From CAJINA01 sp964636125 (GTDB lineage Bacteria > Desulfobacterota > Desulfobacteria > Desulfobacterales > CAJINA01), in assembly GCA_964636125.1 (NCBI GenBank), contig CAZWPX010000006.1:62001-126000 (forward strand): 64,000 nt of DNA. Reading direction: 5' to 3'. This document shows, one piece after another, positions 16,972-24,801 of this stretch; position 1 is the first letter of the stretch; each line of letters starts with the position of its first letter. The notes under the pieces are model-generated. The model was not told the origin of the DNA, did no database searches, and saw nothing but the letters and a program-made list of their open reading frames with translations. Made by a program: the position numbers and the translations under genes.

Positions 16972-18288
16972 ATGTCGGATCTAACCTACAAAGAGATAGA
17001 CAACACAGTCATCGACACCCTCAGTCCGCCCACGTCAAAATACTGGTCGGTTGTGGCCCTGCTGTTTTGCGGCATCCTCATGGGGGCCGGGTGCTGGCTG
17101 TACCAGATCTTTGTGGGCGTCGGTGTCGCCGGGATGAACACCCCGGTACACTGGGGCACCTATCTCATCAACTTCGTATTCTGGGTGGGTATCGCCCACT
17201 CGGGTACCCTGATTTCCGCGATCCTGCACCTTTTCCGGGCGGGCTGGCGCAACCCCATCGCCCGGGCCGCGGAAACCATGACCGTTTTTGCCGTCTGTAC
17301 CGCCGGCATGTTCCCCTTCATCCATTTGGGACGCATGTGGCTGGTGTTCTATATGCTGCCCTTCCCCAACCAGAGAACCCTGTGGCCCAATTTTCAGTCC
17401 CCGCTCATGTTCGACGTGGTGGCCATCAGCACCTACCTGACCGTCAGTGCCCTGTTCTGGTACACGGGCCTGATGCCCGACCTGGCCGCCATCCGTGACC
17501 GGGCCGTCGGTACCCGCAAACGCGTCTTCACCATTTTATCCCTGGGCTGGACCGGGGAACAGGGCCAGTGGCACAACTACGCCCGGGGCTACCTGTTCTT
17601 TGCGGCCCTGGCCACCCCGCTGGTCATCTCTGTACACAGTGTCGTCTCCTGGGATTTTGCCCTGGGGGTCATACCGGGGTGGCACACCACGATCTTTGCC
17701 CCCTACTTTGTCGCCGGGGCCATTCACTCGGGCCTGGCCATGGTCCTGACCCTTTTAATACCCCTGCGCATAATTTTGCATTACAAGCGCATCATCACCG
17801 ACCATGTGCTCGAAAGCGTGGCCAAAACCATTGTATTCACCGGCCTCATTGTGGGCTTTGCGTATGCCACCGAGGTGTTCATCGCCTGGTACAGCCACAA
17901 TACGGTGGAGATGGAAACCTTTTGGTGGCGAGCTTTTGGCGACTATGCCGTCCAGTACTGGATCATGGTGGTCTGCAACACCGTGGCCCCGCTTTTTCTC
18001 CTGTTTAAAAAAGTCCGGACCGATATCCGCTGGCTCTTTATCATCTCCATCCTGGTCAACATCGGGATGTGGTTTGAGCGCTTCGTCATTATTGTCGGCA
18101 GCGTGGCCCATGATTTTCTCCCTCACGCCTGGGGGTTGTACACCCCCACACTGGTGGAATTCGGCATCATGATCGGCGCATTTTGTCTTTTCTTTTTCCT
18201 GTTCCTGCTCTTTGTCAAACATCTGCCTTCGGTGTCCATGACCGAGATGAAGGAAACGCTGCACCATGGAGCTGCGCATGACGAGTGA
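16972..18288 (+). CDS. actC: Alternative complex III subunit ActC (NrfD/PsrC-type quinol-binding membrane protein)
   Basis: The 438-residue integral membrane protein has about ten helices of the NrfD/polysulfide-reductase C type. Conserved stretches include MNTPVHWGTYLINFVFWVGI and IHSGLAMVLTLLIPLR. In alternative complex III, ActC sits beneath ActB and forms a quinol site. The gene starts 45 bp after actB and ends overlapping actD. The C-terminal tail is cytoplasmic and short. Length and position match ActC from Bacteroidota and Rhodothermus operons well. Confidence 0.92.
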   Translation: MSDLTYKEIDNTVIDTLSPPTSKYWSVVALLFCGILMGAGCWLYQIFVGVGVAGMNTPVHWGTYLINFVFWVGIAHSGTLISAILHLFRAGWRNPIARAAETMTVFAVCTAGMFPFIHLGRMWLVFYMLPFPNQRTLWPNFQSPLMFDVVAISTYLTVSALFWYTGLMPDLAAIRDRAVGTRKRVFTILSLGWTGEQGQWHNYARGYLFFAALATPLVISVHSVVSWDFALGVIPGWHTTIFAPYFVAGAIHSGLAMVLTLLIPLRIILHYKRIITDHVLESVAKTIVFTGLIVGFAYATEVFIAWYSHNTVEMETFWWRAFGDYAVQYWIMVVCNTVAPLFLLFKKVRTDIRWLFIISILVNIGMWFERFVIIVGSVAHDFLPHAWGLYTPTLVEFGIMIGAFCLFFFLFLLFVKHLPSVSMTEMKETLHHGAAHDE

Positions 18289-18811
18289 AAAGATAAAAAT
18301 TATGGGGCTGTTTGAGACCGATTCCGCGGCGGCGTCCGCCGTGGCAGACATCCAGGCCAGGGGCTGGTGTGTCGAACGGGCCCACAGCCCGGTTCCCAGC
18401 GAGCTGATATCCAAAGCCCTGGGGTTGAAAAAAAGCCGCGTGGGCTGGTTCACCCTGACCGGGGGGATTATCGGCTTTTTCACGGGCTTTTTACTGGCCG
18501 CCTTTACGGCCACGCGCTGGAGCCTGATTGTCGGCGGCAAACCCATCGTGGCCCTGGTGCCCTTTTTCATCGTCGGTTTTGAATTTACCATCTTGTTCGC
18601 GGTGTTCGGGAACGTTGTTGGACTGATAACCCAGGCGGGCCTGCCCCGTTTCAATTACAGCCAGGACTATCACCCGGCCTGCTCCGCGGACAGCTTCGGC
18701 ATCCTGGCGGTGTGTGGCCCCGAAGAGTCCGGGGAACTGGAAACTTTTTTCGTGGAAAGGGGTGCCCGGATCGGCGCCTTGAATTCGGCCAAAGAGGCCG
18801 CCTCGTCCTAG
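18278..18811 (+). CDS. actD: Alternative complex III subunit ActD (DUF3341)
   Basis: The 177-residue protein fits DUF3341/ActD. It has an N-terminal segment IMGLFETDSAAASAVADIQA, then two membrane helices (about residues 50-75 and 88-115; GIIGFFTGFLLAAFTA and FFIVGFEFTILFAVFGN), then HPACSADSFGILAVCG in a small C-terminal domain. ATG codons at 18266 and 18278 are both possible. The second is favoured because GGAG at 18268-18271 lies 6 nt upstream. It overlaps the end of actC by about 10 bp. The role in the complex is structural. Confidence 0.9.
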   Translation: MTSEKIKIMGLFETDSAAASAVADIQARGWCVERAHSPVPSELISKALGLKKSRVGWFTLTGGIIGFFTGFLLAAFTATRWSLIVGGKPIVALVPFFIVGFEFTILFAVFGNVVGLITQAGLPRFNYSQDYHPACSADSFGILAVCGPEESGELETFFVERGARIGALNSAKEAASS

Positions 18812-18823
18812 AATAGGGAAGTT

Positions 18824-20023
18824 ATGAGCGATTCGACTAAAATGTCCCCCCAGATACTGGTGTTCGGGTGCCTGGCCGTTATCGGCGCCGGGGCGTTCAT
18901 TGTCCAGATCGCCGGCGGGCATCCCCAGGCCGCGTGGCAGGCCTACCTGGCCGCGTTCCTGCTGGTGTCGGCCATCGCCCAGGGCGGGCTGCTTTTTTCG
19001 ACCCTCATGCATGCGGTAAAAGCCCGCTGGAGTGGGCCCCTGGCCAACCTGGCCGAATCGTTCACCGCTTTTTTCCCCATCTCGCTGGTGATGTTCATGG
19101 TTCTTTTTATCGGCCAGAACCACGTCTTCCCATGGATAGGGCACGATCTGCACGGCAAAGAGGTCTGGCTCAACGTTCCGTTTCTTTTCTTCCGGGACTT
19201 CATTGGCCTGAGCGTACTTTACGGCCTGGGACTTGCGTATCTCTACCACGCCCTCTGGTTTAAACTCAAAGACAACGGCACCCGGGGAAAAGTGCGCGGC
19301 TTCCTGCTGGAACACTGGCGCCAAAACCCGCCCGATCCCGAAAAATTCAAACAGCGGATGACCGTCTACGCCTTTTTATACATGCTCGCTTTTACCATCA
19401 TCCTCTCGCTGGTCGGGTACGACCTGGTCATGAGCATGGATCCCCACTGGTACTCCACCCTGTTCGGGGCCTATACCTTTGTCAAAGCCATCTATGTCGG
19501 TTTCGGCGCGCTGATCATCCTGGCAGCGATCCTGCACATGAGCCCGCAGACATCTTTCAGCCTGAAATCTTCCCAGTTCCACGACATCGGCAAGCTCTTT
19601 TTCGGGTTCTGCCTGGTCTGGGCCGATTTTTTCTATGCCCAGTTCGTGGTCATCTGGTACGGCAATATCTCCGAGGAGACCGCCTATGTCATTGAGCGCA
19701 CGATGCTCTATCCCTGGAACGCGGTGGCCTGGACGGTTTTTATCGTCTGCTTTGTGGGGCCCTTTCTGATTTTGCTGAACAAAAAAATCAAAACGGTTCC
19801 CAAAGCCATGATCGCGATCTGCACCGTGGTCATCTCCGGCATCTGGCTGGAACATCACCTGCTGCTGGGACCGGCCTACCATCACCAGGCCGTCGGTTTC
19901 CCCATCGGGCTTGCGGACATCCTGGTGGCCGTGGGATTTTTCGGCCTGCTGGCCCTGGCCGTAACAGGTTACCTGCAGCAATTTCCGGAAACGCACCAGA
20001 TTGACACCGGGGGGGAGGCGTAA
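18824..20023 (+). CDS. actF: Alternative complex III subunit ActF (second NrfD-like membrane subunit)
   Basis: The 399-residue protein has about ten membrane helices and is the shorter sister of ActC. Typical positions include FFPISLVMFMVLFIGQNHVF, YDLVMSMDPHWYSTLFGAYT and WADFFYAQFVVIWYGNISEE. The YDLVMSMDPHWYST motif is characteristic of ActF. The gene follows actD by 12 bp and its TAA overlaps the ATG of the next cytochrome gene. In known operons ActE lies between actD and actF; here an ActE-like cytochrome is displaced to 24278. Function: membrane anchor and possible proton pathway of the quinol:cytochrome c oxidoreductase. Confidence 0.9.
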   Translation: MSDSTKMSPQILVFGCLAVIGAGAFIVQIAGGHPQAAWQAYLAAFLLVSAIAQGGLLFSTLMHAVKARWSGPLANLAESFTAFFPISLVMFMVLFIGQNHVFPWIGHDLHGKEVWLNVPFLFFRDFIGLSVLYGLGLAYLYHALWFKLKDNGTRGKVRGFLLEHWRQNPPDPEKFKQRMTVYAFLYMLAFTIILSLVGYDLVMSMDPHWYSTLFGAYTFVKAIYVGFGALIILAAILHMSPQTSFSLKSSQFHDIGKLFFGFCLVWADFFYAQFVVIWYGNISEETAYVIERTMLYPWNAVAWTVFIVCFVGPFLILLNKKIKTVPKAMIAICTVVISGIWLEHHLLLGPAYHHQAVGFPIGLADILVAVGFFGLLALAVTGYLQQFPETHQIDTGGEA

Positions 20024-20652
20024 TGGAAATACTGCTGACCACCCTGGGAGTCCTGACCCTCACCACCCTGGTCATTGTTGTGGGCACCGGCGGTAAACCC
20101 ATGAAGCTCGTGTCCGGGTTCCGCGAAATTGTGGCCGCGCTGCAGGCCAACTGGCGCCCCCTGGTCCTGGCCGGCCTTACCATCGTGCTGGTTCTGGGTT
20201 TTGTCTACCTGTTCTACGTCTACCCGAAAGCAGGCCTGGGGCCGGAACAGCCGATCCCCTTCAGCCACCGCCTGCACGCGGGGCACAAGGCCATCGACTG
20301 CTATTATTGCCACTCCTACGTGGAGCGTTCCCGGCACCCGGGTCTGCCGCCGGTGGAAAAGTGCCTGCATTGTCACAAGTACATCATCGCCAACCACCCG
20401 GAGATCCAGAAAGAGCACAACTATTACAACACCAACACCCCGACGCCGTGGCGCAAGGTCTACCTGTTGGCGGAACACGTGGTGTTCAACCACAAACGGC
20501 ATATTAAACGCGAAATTGACTGTACCGCCTGTCATGGGGAGATCCGGGCCATGGACAGGCTCCAGGGCAAACGCTTCAAGATGGGCTTTTGCATCGAGTG
20601 CCACCGGGAGAAAAAGGCCCCTCTCGACTGCTGGATTGCCTGTCACAGTTAG
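20023..20652 (+). CDS. actA: ActA-like multiheme cytochrome c (four CXXCH plus one CX3CH)
   Basis: The 209-residue protein has two N-terminal hydrophobic segments (about 4-21 and 46-66) and a periplasmic heme domain. Canonical motifs are CYYCH (93-97), CLHCH (114-118), CTACH (167-171) and CIECH (190-194). The last site is CWIACH (203-208), which has three residues between the cysteines instead of two. The opening of the domain, QPIPFSHRLHAGHKAIDCYY, matches ActA, the pentaheme subunit of alternative complex III that passes electrons outward. The start at 20023 overlaps the actF stop and has a strong GGGGGAGG upstream. Odd points are the position after actF rather than first in the operon, the extra helix, and the fifth motif. 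Confidence 0.85.
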   Translation: MEILLTTLGVLTLTTLVIVVGTGGKPMKLVSGFREIVAALQANWRPLVLAGLTIVLVLGFVYLFYVYPKAGLGPEQPIPFSHRLHAGHKAIDCYYCHSYVERSRHPGLPPVEKCLHCHKYIIANHPEIQKEHNYYNTNTPTPWRKVYLLAEHVVFNHKRHIKREIDCTACHGEIRAMDRLQGKRFKMGFCIECHREKKAPLDCWIACHS

Positions 20653-20727
20653 TGGCGGCTTACGTATAATCGAAACATATGGGAAGGTACCAGGAAAGAG
20701 GCAAGAAGAGATATAGAGGCATAGCTC

Positions 20728-20791
20728 TTAGCCATTAGCTGTTAGCAGTTAATAAATGGTCTCAACAGCTAATAGCTAAAAGCTAATTGCC
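20728..20791. repeat. Facing heptamer arrays forming an inverted pair (TTAGCNN family)
   Basis: Left array: TTAGCCA (20728), TTAGCTG, TTAGCAG, TTAATAA. Right array: AACAGCT (20764), AATAGCT, AAAAGCT, AATTGCC. Each steps by exactly 7 nt, and the right array is the reverse complement of the left word family. The RNA or single strand could form a long imperfect hairpin just upstream of ccoN. Confidence 0.85.
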
Positions 20792-20828
20792 GCTTGATTC
20801 ACCAAACGCCTTACAAGGACATATTGGT

Positions 20829-22199
20829 TTGGAAGAAGAAATTAAAGATCTGCAATCCGCCTACCCGACGGCCAAAGGGTTTTGCCTTACATCCGGGTTC
20901 TGGATGATTGTGGCCACCTTCATGGGCTGGCTGGCGGCAACTGAGCTCGTGGCCCCCGACCTGACCGAGAACATGGCCTGGATTGTCTTTGGCCGTATCC
21001 GGCCCATTCACATCAACCTGGTATTGTTCGGATTTGTCACCCCGGGCCTTCTGGGCGCCGCCTTTTATTTCATCCCGCGGCTGTTGCGCACAGACCTTTT
21101 CAGCGAAAAGCTGGGTGTGGTCACGGTCATCGGCTGGAACATCGCGCTGGTGGGTGTGGTGGTCTCCCTCTCCCTGGGCCTGACCCAGGGCCGCGAGTAC
21201 GCCGAGCTGATCTGGCCCATCGATATCATGGTCGTGGCCGCGTTTGCCCTGATCTTTTTCAACTTTGCCATGACCGTGCGCCAGCGCCGGGAACCGCTGC
21301 TCTACGTGTCGGTCTGGTATGTGCTGGCCGGCACCATCCTGACGGCCACCACCTACAGTCTCGGCAATGTCATCTGGCGGCCCGATACGGGTGCCCTGAT
21401 GGGGATACCGGACGCGATCCTCCTGTGGTTTTACGGGCATAACGTCTTCGGCCTGCTGCTGACACCGCTGGCAGCCGGGGTCACCTATTATGTGATTCCC
21501 CAGGCTGTCCGGGCACCCTTGTACAGCCACTCGCTCTCCCTGCTGGGGTTCTGGTCCCTGATTGTGGTCTACACCCACATCGGCACCCACCACCTGCTGC
21601 AGGTGCCGGTACCCACCTGGCTGAAAGTGGTGGCCATTGTGGACAGCATTGCCATGGTGATACCGGTGATGGCCTTTCTCATCAACATCTGGTTCACGGC
21701 CCGGGGTAAGCTCGGTTTAATCCATGCCGATGTGGGCGCCAAATTTGTTTTTACCGGAACCATCATGTACTTTTTCGTCAGCATTCAGGGTTCCATGATG
21801 TCCCTGCCGGACGTACAGCGCGTCACCCATTTCAACAATTACGTGGTCGCCCACGCCCACGTGGGGGTCCTTGGTTTTGCCGGCATGATCGCCCTGGGCG
21901 GGCTCTATTATGTCATACCGCGCATAACCGGCAAACCGCTTTTCAGCCGTTTCCTGGCCGACTTCCAGTACTGGATGATTCTCATCGGTGTGGTCGGTTT
22001 TACGGTGATCCTGACCATCGCCGGGCTTATCCAGGGCCATGCCTGGATCAACGGCGAAACCGTTTACCGGGTCCTGCCCCAGATTCACATTTATTACCTG
22101 ATCCGGGCAGCGCTGGGATTGATGATTTTTATTTCCGCGATACTGGGCCTCTACAACATCGTCAGATCCATCTTTTTTAATCCGGGGGAACCAACATGA
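20829..22199 (+). CDS. ccoN: cbb3-type cytochrome c oxidase subunit I (CcoN-like)
   Basis: This is a heme-copper oxidase catalytic subunit of about 456 residues with 12 or more helices. Ligands are visible in order: His in RIRPIHINLVLFGF (low-spin heme), His in LLWFYGHNVFGLLLTPL (CuB), the HH pair in YTHIGTHHLLQVP (CuB), and the two His in VAHAHVGVLGFAG (heme ligands). The Tyr-bearing helix follows the cbb3 rather than aa3 pattern. It reduces O2 to water. The frame extends to a TTG at 20787 inside a repeat. A TTG at 20829 with AAGGA 9 nt before it is more credible. It is shorter at the N terminus than proteobacterial CcoN, and overlaps the next gene. Confidence 0.9.
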   Translation: MEEEIKDLQSAYPTAKGFCLTSGFWMIVATFMGWLAATELVAPDLTENMAWIVFGRIRPIHINLVLFGFVTPGLLGAAFYFIPRLLRTDLFSEKLGVVTVIGWNIALVGVVVSLSLGLTQGREYAELIWPIDIMVVAAFALIFFNFAMTVRQRREPLLYVSVWYVLAGTILTATTYSLGNVIWRPDTGALMGIPDAILLWFYGHNVFGLLLTPLAAGVTYYVIPQAVRAPLYSHSLSLLGFWSLIVVYTHIGTHHLLQVPVPTWLKVVAIVDSIAMVIPVMAFLINIWFTARGKLGLIHADVGAKFVFTGTIMYFFVSIQGSMMSLPDVQRVTHFNNYVVAHAHVGVLGFAGMIALGGLYYVIPRITGKPLFSRFLADFQYWMILIGVVGFTVILTIAGLIQGHAWINGETVYRVLPQIHIYYLIRAALGLMIFISAILGLYNIVRSIFFNPGEPT

Positions 22200-23131
22200 A
22201 GATGACACCCAAAACAGTGGTGACCGGCAGCCTGTTGATTTTGGCTGCGATCGTGCTGGTTGTGGTGGTTCTCCCCTATGTCCACACCAGCAAAACCAAA
22301 CCGTCCGAGATTTTCCGGGGCCGCACGGCGGCGGAAGCCACCGGTCGGGACCTGTATAAAGTCAATGGCTGTGTCTATTGCCACACCCAGTCCATCCGGG
22401 CCATAGACTGGGGACTCGGGGCCGAACGAATTGCCCAGGCCGGTGATTACGTTGAGGATTACCCCATTTTACTCGGTTCCCAGCGCACCGGGCCGGACCT
22501 GTCCCAGGAAGGGGGCGAGCACCCGGATGACTGGCACCTGGCCCACTTCACGAATCCACGCTATACACGGCCCCTTTCGATCATGCCGGCCTTCGCGTTC
22601 CTCGGCGACGAAAACATGGAAAAGCTGATCCGCTATACCCAGAGTTTGGGATTCAAGCAGGCGGACCAGCGAATGCAGCGGCAGCTCCTCTGGAAATCCC
22701 ACGCCACGCGAGCGTATGAAGACGGACCGGTGGAAAACGTACGCTGGCTGCATGAAAATATTCCCCCGGGCTGGCAAAAACTGCCCAATCCCTACCCCAC
22801 CACGCCGGCCGGGCTGGCCCGCGGGCACAAGGTCTACCAGGACTTCTGCCTCGGGTGTCATGGGCCGGTGGGCGACGGCATGGGCCCGGCCCAGCCGTAC
22901 ATCTACCCGCCGCCCCTTAATTTTACGATTCTCAAAGGACGCGGGATCAGCGGCGGGATTCTCTATTACCAGATCATGCACGGGATCACCGGGACGGCCA
23001 TGCCGTACTTCAAACGGGACCTGGAGTCGGAGAAAATCTGGGATGTGGGCAACTATGTGGCCGTCTATTTTATCAACCAGTCGGATGCCAATAATGAGCC
23101 GCGCGGCATCGATGCGGCCTATGAACCCTGA
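22196..23131 (+). CDS. Diheme CcoO/CcoP-like fused subunit of the cbb3 oxidase
   Basis: The 311-residue protein has one membrane anchor (residues 9-29). A CcoO-type domain follows with heme site CVYCH (59-63) in YKVNGCVYCHTQSIR and Met ligand near 130 (SIMPAF). A second cytochrome c domain has CLGCH (218-222) in YQDFCLGCHGPVGDGMG and a Met at about 269 (GTAMPYF). Classical cbb3 enzymes use monoheme CcoO and separate diheme CcoP; here CcoO and one CcoP-like heme domain are one chain. The start overlaps the ccoN stop. The product is the electron entry module of the oxidase, receiving electrons from the act cytochromes. Confidence 0.88.
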   Translation: MKMTPKTVVTGSLLILAAIVLVVVVLPYVHTSKTKPSEIFRGRTAAEATGRDLYKVNGCVYCHTQSIRAIDWGLGAERIAQAGDYVEDYPILLGSQRTGPDLSQEGGEHPDDWHLAHFTNPRYTRPLSIMPAFAFLGDENMEKLIRYTQSLGFKQADQRMQRQLLWKSHATRAYEDGPVENVRWLHENIPPGWQKLPNPYPTTPAGLARGHKVYQDFCLGCHGPVGDGMGPAQPYIYPPPLNFTILKGRGISGGILYYQIMHGITGTAMPYFKRDLESEKIWDVGNYVAVYFINQSDANNEPRGIDAAYEP

Positions 23132-23179
23132 TCCCGGCCAGGGCGGCGGTAAATCCCGCGGGTTGCCGGAAGGAAGCAG

Positions 23180-23437
23180 ATGTATTACCCTTACTTTATA
23201 ACGTACATTGCCATTGGATTGGGACTCAGCCTGGTGGTGTTCTTCTGGGCCCTGTCCCGGGGACAGTTCCAGGACCAGCAGCGGGCCCGATTCCTGCCGC
23301 TGCAGGGTGAAGATCTGCCGCCGGTCCGGCAATCACGTTTTGGGCGCTATGAGATCTATGCCCTCTTTACACTGGCCGTGCTGGGCCTGGCGGCCAGCGC
23401 CGCAAGGTTGTTGTTTGCCCTGTTGTTCAGTCCATAA
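23180..23437 (+). CDS. ccoS: CcoS-like cbb3 oxidase assembly protein
   Basis: The 85-residue protein has two helices (about 5-24 and 61-82). The first is followed by FFWALSRGQFQDQQRARFLP, closely matching the CcoS pattern FxWALxSGQFDD. CcoS is a small protein needed to insert heme and copper into CcoN. The ATG is preceded by GGAAGGAAG. It has a second helix not usual for CcoS. Assignment rests on the motif and the operon position directly after the oxidase subunits. Confidence 0.75.
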   Translation: MYYPYFITYIAIGLGLSLVVFFWALSRGQFQDQQRARFLPLQGEDLPPVRQSRFGRYEIYALFTLAVLGLAASAARLLFALLFSP

Positions 23438-23566
23438 TAATCATCGGAAGCCCCCGTATTTCAGAGGGAAGGCCACCGAACTTGGCAGGTGCCAGGATCT
23501 GATGAATTATCGAAAGGATGATTATTCTAAATCTGGAGATAAATTCAAATTTCTGGAGGTCCACAG

Positions 23567-23833
23567 ATGAGACTTTTTGAACTATTGAATCTACAGCATA
23601 TGATCGGATATTTTTTCCCGACCCTTGTATTTATGCTTGTTTTCGGGGCGGCCCTCTCCTTTTCACACTTTCGCTCCAGCAAAGGCACCGATCAGCCCGG
23701 ACACCAGTTTGTGGACGGATTGCAGGATGGGCATTCCCCTTTTCCCCTGGTCATGATGCTGATTGTGGCCGGTGTCTTCATCTGGGCGGTTGCCTATATT
23801 TTGATGTATGGACTTACGGAGGTTAGACTCTAA
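23567..23833 (+). CDS. Small two-helix membrane protein resembling the CcoP N-terminal anchor
   Basis: The 88-residue protein has helices at about 12-32 and 60-82. The linker FVDGLQDGHSPFPLVMMLIV recalls the CcoP N-terminal domain (DGIxExDNPLPRWW followed by a helix). It is therefore read as a heme-less CcoP-N-like anchor. This would complement the fused CcoO/P chain, which lacks that domain. SD GGAGG lies 9 nt before the ATG. Its stop is 1 nt before the next start. The function is inferred from similarity of a short segment and from context. Confidence 0.6.
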   Translation: MRLFELLNLQHMIGYFFPTLVFMLVFGAALSFSHFRSSKGTDQPGHQFVDGLQDGHSPFPLVMMLIVAGVFIWAVAYILMYGLTEVRL

Positions 23834-23834
23834 C

Positions 23835-24062
23835 ATGAACCTGGAACATAATCATGAGAGCATTGTCCGCACCTGGCTCTGGATTGCCCTGATGATAGGG
23901 ATCATTTTCTTTAAAGGGCTCCTCTCATTTTTTGTTGTCTCGGACAAAGGCCAGCCAGACTGGGATTATCGGCCGGTAAAGGATGTACCGGCCCAGTCTG
24001 AATACGCAACCTACCAGCAGCTGCCCTATCCGCAGCATGTCCGGGGTGACAAAGGTGATTAG
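23835..24062 (+). CDS. Small membrane protein of the oxidase cluster, unknown
   Basis: The 75-residue protein has one helix (about 11-35: TWLWIALMIGIIFFKGLLSF) followed by a hydrophilic tail with DKGQPDWDYRPVKDVPA. No family is recognised. The ATG at 23835 lies 12 nt after GGAGG and just past the stop of the preceding gene, so the two are coupled. The topology resembles oxidase accessory peptides such as CcoQ or CcoH fragments, but no conserved residue supports either. Confidence 0.6.
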   Translation: MNLEHNHESIVRTWLWIALMIGIIFFKGLLSFFVVSDKGQPDWDYRPVKDVPAQSEYATYQQLPYPQHVRGDKGD

Positions 24063-24130
24063 GAGGCTCCTGGCAGGTGGTCCGGGGTCAATCCTTTGCC
24101 GGTTGCTATAAGAAACTTGGTTTTCACAGC

Positions 24131-24275
24131 AGTTGAGTGTGAAGTGACTAAAGTGATCTAAAATGCCTAAAGTTCAGGAGTCGCTGCACTCCACTGGTTT
24201 TATAAAATTCAGTAGAATGCCTTAACTTTAGATCACTTTTAACTTTAGATCAATTTAGGCACTTATAGGTCGTTA
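24131..24275. repeat. Facing arrays of a CTAAAGTG word family in a 215-bp spacer
   Basis: The left arm from 24143 contains GTGACTAAAGTGATCTAAAA and TGCCTAAAGTT. The right arm to about 24270 contains CTTTAGATCACTTTTAACTT and TAGATCAATTTAGGCACTTA. The right arm is the complement of the left words (AAGTGATCTAAA versus CTTTAGATCACTT). The period varies between 7 and 10. A small hairpin GGAGT/ACTCC sits at 24177-24192 and the palindrome TTTTATAAAA at 24198-24207. Confidence 0.7.
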
Positions 24276-24277
24276 CT

Positions 24278-24796
24278 ATGAAACCCGTACTTTTCATATT
24301 CCTGGTTATATCCACGGTGCTCACCGGCGCGTGGGGCGTTATCACCGTGTATGACGACAACATGAGCGTGGGCCGTATGTGGGAAACCCCGGCCATCCGG
24401 CCCCATGAGCAGTCGATCCCCATCATGGCCGCGGGCATCATCCCCATTACCGGCGGCGAAGCCCTGACCCGTGCCGCCGGGGAGGCCGAACTGGTCTCAC
24501 CCCTGAAAACATCCGGCTCCTTCGACGCCCGCCAGGCGCAAAAAGCCTACGCCGCTTTTTGCAGCCACTGCCACGGCCGCAACTATGACGGTATGGGAAC
24601 CGTAGGGCAGAGCTTTACGCCCCTGCCCGGAGACCTGCGCAGTAAAAAAGTACAGGCCATGTCCGCTGGCGCCCTGTTCAAAGAGATCAGCTATGGCATA
24701 CCTGGCGGTCGACAGCCGGCCCTGGCGACCACCGTTTCAGTCTCCGATCGCTGGCAGATTATCGCCTACCTGAAGTCCCTGGGCACCCGTCCCTGA
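24278..24796 (+). CDS. actE: Monoheme cytochrome c, ActE-like
   Basis: The 172-residue protein has an N-terminal signal/anchor helix and a cytochrome c domain with AFCSHCHGRNYDGMGTVG (CSHCH near residue 97-101). The segment MWETPAIRPHEQSIPIMAAG before the domain recalls ActE, which has a short proline-rich lead (DQP...EPS.FF.DG) ahead of its single heme. It is the natural link between the act complex and the oxidase. Its gene lies after the cbb3 genes and 6 bp before ccoI. An alternative reading is a CcoP-type electron donor; both give the same role. Confidence 0.75.
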   Translation: MKPVLFIFLVISTVLTGAWGVITVYDDNMSVGRMWETPAIRPHEQSIPIMAAGIIPITGGEALTRAAGEAELVSPLKTSGSFDARQAQKAYAAFCSHCHGRNYDGMGTVGQSFTPLPGDLRSKKVQAMSAGALFKEISYGIPGGRQPALATTVSVSDRWQIIAYLKSLGTRP

Positions 24797-24801
24797 ATGC
24801 C

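Noticed and set aside
20728..20791. CRISPR array
   Set aside because: The repeat unit is 7 nt and degenerate, without spacers; there are no cas genes anywhere in the window.
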